Shown one piece after another: positions 61,393 through 64,000 of a stretch of 64,000 nucleotides of DNA. The DNA is from Candidatus Onthovicinus excrementipullorum (GTDB taxonomy: Bacteria > Bacillota > Clostridia > Oscillospirales > Acutalibacteraceae): assembly GCA_018712345.1 (NCBI GenBank), contig DVHG01000016.1:62001-126000 (forward strand). The letters are read 5' to 3'. A program made the translations under genes and the position numbers. Within the stretch, counting starts at the first letter, position 1. Every line of letters starts with the position of its first letter. The notes under the pieces are model-generated. The model was not told where the DNA came from and ran no database searches. It was given only the letters and a program-made list of their open reading frames with translations.

Positions 61393-62811
61393 TTATCCAG
61401 CGCGTTTCAGTTCCTTCTGCCGTTTGAAATACGACCGGGTCTCCCGGGTAATCACACCGCTCAGGGCGAGGATCGCGATCAGGTTTGGGAAGGCCATCAG
61501 CCCGTTAAACACATCCGCGATATTCCACACGGCCTCCACCGTCATGTACGGCCCGATAAATACGGCCAGGATATAGATCCAGCGGTAAACGAGGACAACC
61601 TTTTTCCGTCCGCCGGAGAGGTACTCCAGACAGCGCTCGGAATAATAGTCCCAGCCGAGGATGGTAGTAAACGCAAAGAATACCAGGCAGATCATGAGGA
61701 TGCAGCCCGTCACTGTTCCGGGCAGGAAGGAGATTCCGTTCTGGAAGGCATAGGTAGTCACGCTGACACCCTCCAGCCCCGGCACCTTCCACGCGCCGGT
61801 GATGACGATAGAAAGACCAGTCATTGTGCAGATAATGATCGTGTCGATGAATGTGCCTGTCATGGATACCAGACCCTGGCGCGCCGGCTCCTTGGTCCTA
61901 GCCGCAGCAGCCGCGATTGGCGCGGAGCCGAGGCCCGACTCATTGGAGAAGATGCCGCGCGCGATGCCCTTCTGCATGGCGACGACCATGCTTCCCACGA
62001 CGCCGCCCGTCACAGCTGCGGGATCAAACGCACCGCGGATGATCTCCCCCAGAGCGGACGGAATACGTGTTACATTTGCCCCCAGCAGCACAAGGCAGAA
62101 CAGGATGTACAGTCCGGCCATAAAGGGGACGACGAACTCGGACACCCTGGCGATTCGCTTGATGCCGCCGATGATCACAAGGCCGGCGCAGAGTGTCACC
62201 AGCAGCCCGGCGATCACCACCGACCAGGAGTACTCCATACCGAATATGCTGACCATAGCCTGATTGTCCGGATCAAAAAAGTCCTTGACCGCGGAGGTGA
62301 TTCCGTTGATCTGGGTAAAGGTGCCGATCCCGAACAGGCCGACGCACACGCCAAACACGGCAAACAACTTGCCAAGCCACTTCCACTTTTTACCCATGCC
62401 GCGTTCAATATAATAGAACGGGCCGCCCAGAGAGTGACCGTCCTCATCCACGACGCGGTATTTGACAGCCAACAGCCCCTCGGAATATTTCACAGCCATA
62501 CCAAAGAATGCCGCAACGATCATCCAGAACAGCGCGCCGGGCCCTCCGGCGCAGATCGCTGTGGCCACGCCCACGATATTGCCCGTGCCGATCGTGGCGG
62601 AGAGCGCCGTACACAGCGCACCAAAGCTGGAGACCTCGCCCACGCCGTCCTCTTCATTGCGCACCATGAATTTCAGCGCGGTCGGCAGCCGGCGGACCTG
62701 AAGCAGCCCCAGACGGATAGTCAGGTACAGCCCCGTCAATAATATAAGGATCATCAGCGGCCATCCCCACACCACATCGTCTACCGCTTTAATCACGCCG
62801 TTTACATCCAC
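61393..62811 (-). CDS. Sodium:alanine symporter (AGCS family)
   Basis: 472 residues with about 11 membrane segments. It has the family motifs GALCTALSATIGTGNIVGVATAI near the N-terminus, GPGALFWMIVAAFFGMAVKYSE and FSNESGLGSAPIAAAAART. Imports alanine or glycine with Na+ or H+. The start is ATG 62811. Single gene with its own promoter. Confidence 0.95.
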   Translation of the reverse strand: MDVNGVIKAVDDVVWGWPLMILILLTGLYLTIRLGLLQVRRLPTALKFMVRNEEDGVGEVSSFGALCTALSATIGTGNIVGVATAICAGGPGALFWMIVAAFFGMAVKYSEGLLAVKYRVVDEDGHSLGGPFYYIERGMGKKWKWLGKLFAVFGVCVGLFGIGTFTQINGITSAVKDFFDPDNQAMVSIFGMEYSWSVVIAGLLVTLCAGLVIIGGIKRIARVSEFVVPFMAGLYILFCLVLLGANVTRIPSALGEIIRGAFDPAAVTGGVVGSMVVAMQKGIARGIFSNESGLGSAPIAAAAARTKEPARQGLVSMTGTFIDTIIICTMTGLSIVITGAWKVPGLEGVSVTTYAFQNGISFLPGTVTGCILMICLVFFAFTTILGWDYYSERCLEYLSGGRKKVVLVYRWIYILAVFIGPYMTVEAVWNIADVFNGLMAFPNLIAILALSGVITRETRSYFKRQKELKRAG

Positions 62812-62845
62812 CGGAACCTCTCCTTACCAAATCAAATTCTGTTAT

Positions 62846-62874
62846 AGATTACCATAAAATCCCGCTTTTTTCAA
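62846..62874 (-). promoter_or_regulatory. SigA-type promoter of the alanine symporter gene
   Basis: Minus strand TTGAAA (62874-62869), 17 nt, TAATCT (62851-62846). Confidence 0.65.
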
Positions 62875-62945
62875 CGGCGGAGGCGGTGCGTTCCCCCCTC
62901 CGGATGCAAAAAGCGCATTTCGCCCAAAATCTGTCGAAAGTGCGG

Positions 62946-62975
62946 TTGACTTTTTATCGGATAATGCATTAAAAT
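62946..62975 (+). promoter_or_regulatory. SigA-type promoter of the TVP38-family gene
   Basis: TTGACT (62946-62951), 18 nt, TAAAAT (62970-62975), about 26 nt before the start codon. Confidence 0.6.
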
Positions 62976-63000
62976 AAAGTAAACTATTTTAAAGGGCGCG

Positions 63001-63738
63001 ATGATTACGAGAGCGGACAGGGTCAAGAAAAAAAGGATATTGGAAGCGGTACGGCGCACGCTCCCGCTCTGCCTTATGCTGGCTGCGCTGGGGGTGGGCC
63101 TCTACTTCCTGCCGGAATTTACCACGCAGGACCTTGTCGAAATCGCCCCGTCCAACATCGCCATCGCCATCCTCGTCATCCTGCTCGCATACGCGGTCAA
63201 GTCCCTTGCCATGGTGTTCCCGATCCTCGCCATCTACATCGCTTCCGGTCTGCTGTTCCCCGCGCCGCTGGCAATCGCCGTCAACATTGCCGGGGCGCTG
63301 ATCAACGCCGCAATCCCATATTTTATCGGCCATTACTCGTGCAGCGTGACTGTGGAAAAGCTGATCGCCAAGCATCCGAATCTGAAAAAGGCGGACGGCT
63401 GGACAAAAAAGAACAGCGTGCTGTCCGTGTATATTCTGCGCATTGTCGGCTTTTTGCCGGGCGACGTGGTCAGCCTGTTCTGCGGTGCGTCAAACACCCG
63501 GCCGCTGGCGTATTTTACCGGCTCCCTGCTCGGGAAGCTCCCTGTGCTGATTCTGGCCACCATCATGGGGACCCAGGTGGAGAATATTTTTTCGCCCAAA
63601 TTTCTGCTTCCGTTTGTGGCGCTGGTTCTCCTCTCCCTCTGTTCCTCCTTTTTTGCGAGCCGTAAGCTCCGGCAGGAAGAACTGAAACACCGGCAGGCTG
63701 CCGAACAGGATGCCATGGATGAACACAGCTTAAAATGA
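63001..63738 (+). CDS. TVP38/TMEM64 (VTT) family membrane protein
   Basis: 245 residues with about five to six membrane segments; the VTT core has YILRIVGFLPGDVVSLFCGAS, with the Arg and Pro of the family, and GSLLGKLPVLILATIMG. A basic tail follows (SRKLRQEELKHRQ). It differs from the family member at 22045-22818 and so is not a recent copy. Start ATG 63001 with AAAGGG upstream. Confidence 0.86.
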   Translation: MITRADRVKKKRILEAVRRTLPLCLMLAALGVGLYFLPEFTTQDLVEIAPSNIAIAILVILLAYAVKSLAMVFPILAIYIASGLLFPAPLAIAVNIAGALINAAIPYFIGHYSCSVTVEKLIAKHPNLKKADGWTKKNSVLSVYILRIVGFLPGDVVSLFCGASNTRPLAYFTGSLLGKLPVLILATIMGTQVENIFSPKFLLPFVALVLLSLCSSFFASRKLRQEELKHRQAAEQDAMDEHSLK

Positions 63739-63766
63739 CCTCTCCGGGTTGGAGAGGTCATTTTTT
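63732..63766. terminator. Terminator after the TVP38-family gene
   Basis: A perfect 14-bp stem (63732-63745 with 63751-63764), loop of 5 nt and TTTTTT, between convergent genes; it overlaps the stop codon. Confidence 0.9.
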
Positions 63767-63793
63767 CAATCTGAAACCATTGCGGCAGCTGTC

Positions 63794-64000
63794 CTATTCT
63801 GCCTGAATGTTGGAGAAATCAATTGTCAGCTCGGCATCCGGGCAGGAGATGCGCAGCAGTGCGCCCGTATCCGGATCCTGAGCCAGTTCAAATGCCCCAA
63901 GACCGGTCTCCCCTTTATACATCCACTCGGCCCCGGTGAACTCTGTGGTGACGCCTGCGCCGGAGAGGCATTGGATCAGCGCCTGATCAATTACTCTGGC
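63794..64000 (-). CDS. C-terminal fragment of an unidentified protein
   Basis: The last 68 residues of a gene that enters from beyond the window (open to base 64000, stop TAG at 63796-63794). It ends ELTIDFSNIQAE. It contains TGAEWMYKGETGLGAFEL and DPDTGALLRI, which look like a beta-rich secreted or DUF-type protein. No family can be named. Convergent with the TVP38-family gene. Confidence 0.6.
   Translation of the reverse strand, partial: ARVIDQALIQCLSGAGVTTEFTGAEWMYKGETGLGAFELAQDPDTGALLRISCPDAELTIDFSNIQAE

Overview
The window looks like chromosomal DNA of an anaerobic, spore-forming Clostridia member, probably Oscillospirales/Ruminococcaceae-like. This is an inference from gene content: spore genes (cwlD, a PdaB-type deacetylase, a BclA-like collagen protein), clostridial DUF families (DUF4364, DUF5685, DUF3793, DUF1858), a ferredoxin-linked transhydrogenase, and the clostridial fusions cmk-plsC and ispH-rpsA. 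Base composition is fairly GC-rich, with a few clearly AT-richer islands. No rRNA, tRNA, CRISPR array, insertion sequence or prophage was seen.

Layout. 1-7.8 kb: a truncated GH2 beta-galactosidase-type gene; a glycosyltransferase followed by a collagen-like surface/exosporium protein; a phosphodiesterase divergent from an organophosphate-type transporter; a GNAT and an RNHCP protein. 7.8-13.9 kb: a long leader region, then three genes (NuoE-, NuoF- and NuoG/GltD-like) forming a Stn-type electron-bifurcating transhydrogenase. 14-18.5 kb: radA, cwlD and a DUF5696 lipoprotein. 18.7-29.3 kb: a GT4 glycosyltransferase, a YoaK-family membrane protein, galK, a TVP38 protein, mreB-like, comF, recD2, mltG and degV. 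29.4-38.4 kb: a PdaB-type deacetylase, an acyltransferase, then one long transcription unit running rpiR-type regulator, HI0933-family flavoprotein, cmk-plsC, ispH-rpsA; then a metallophosphoesterase.

38.5-47.7 kb is an accessory stretch: secreted nuclease/phosphatase-like protein, two GNATs (one AT-rich), a DnaJ-like protein that has lost HPD beside DUF5685, an alpha/beta hydrolase, an Ltp-repeat lipoprotein, a sortase-anchored surface protein and two divergent XRE regulators. 47.9-53.8 kb: rqcH, Nif3-family, trmK, DUF1858, uracil/xanthine permease and DUF4364. 54-56 kb: a probable iron-responsive module (DUF3793, flavodoxin and a DtxR-type regulator) with two palindromic boxes. 56.3-61.4 kb: GtrA, a DUF5131-DUF4186 fusion, and a two-gene 2-hydroxyacyl-CoA-dehydratase-like system in which one catalytic-type subunit is fused to its ATP-dependent activator; a decayed DUF4186 copy lies just behind it. 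61.4-64 kb: alanine symporter, TVP38-family protein and the C-terminal end of an unidentified gene.

The candidates most worth following are the dehydratase/activator fusion module flanked by a decayed DUF4186 copy, the Stn-type transhydrogenase, the glycosyltransferase-collagen pair with a SigK-like promoter, and the DtxR-box/DUF3793-flavodoxin regulon. Many minus-strand and plus-strand genes have recognisable -35/-10 pairs at 17 nt spacing, and these are listed.
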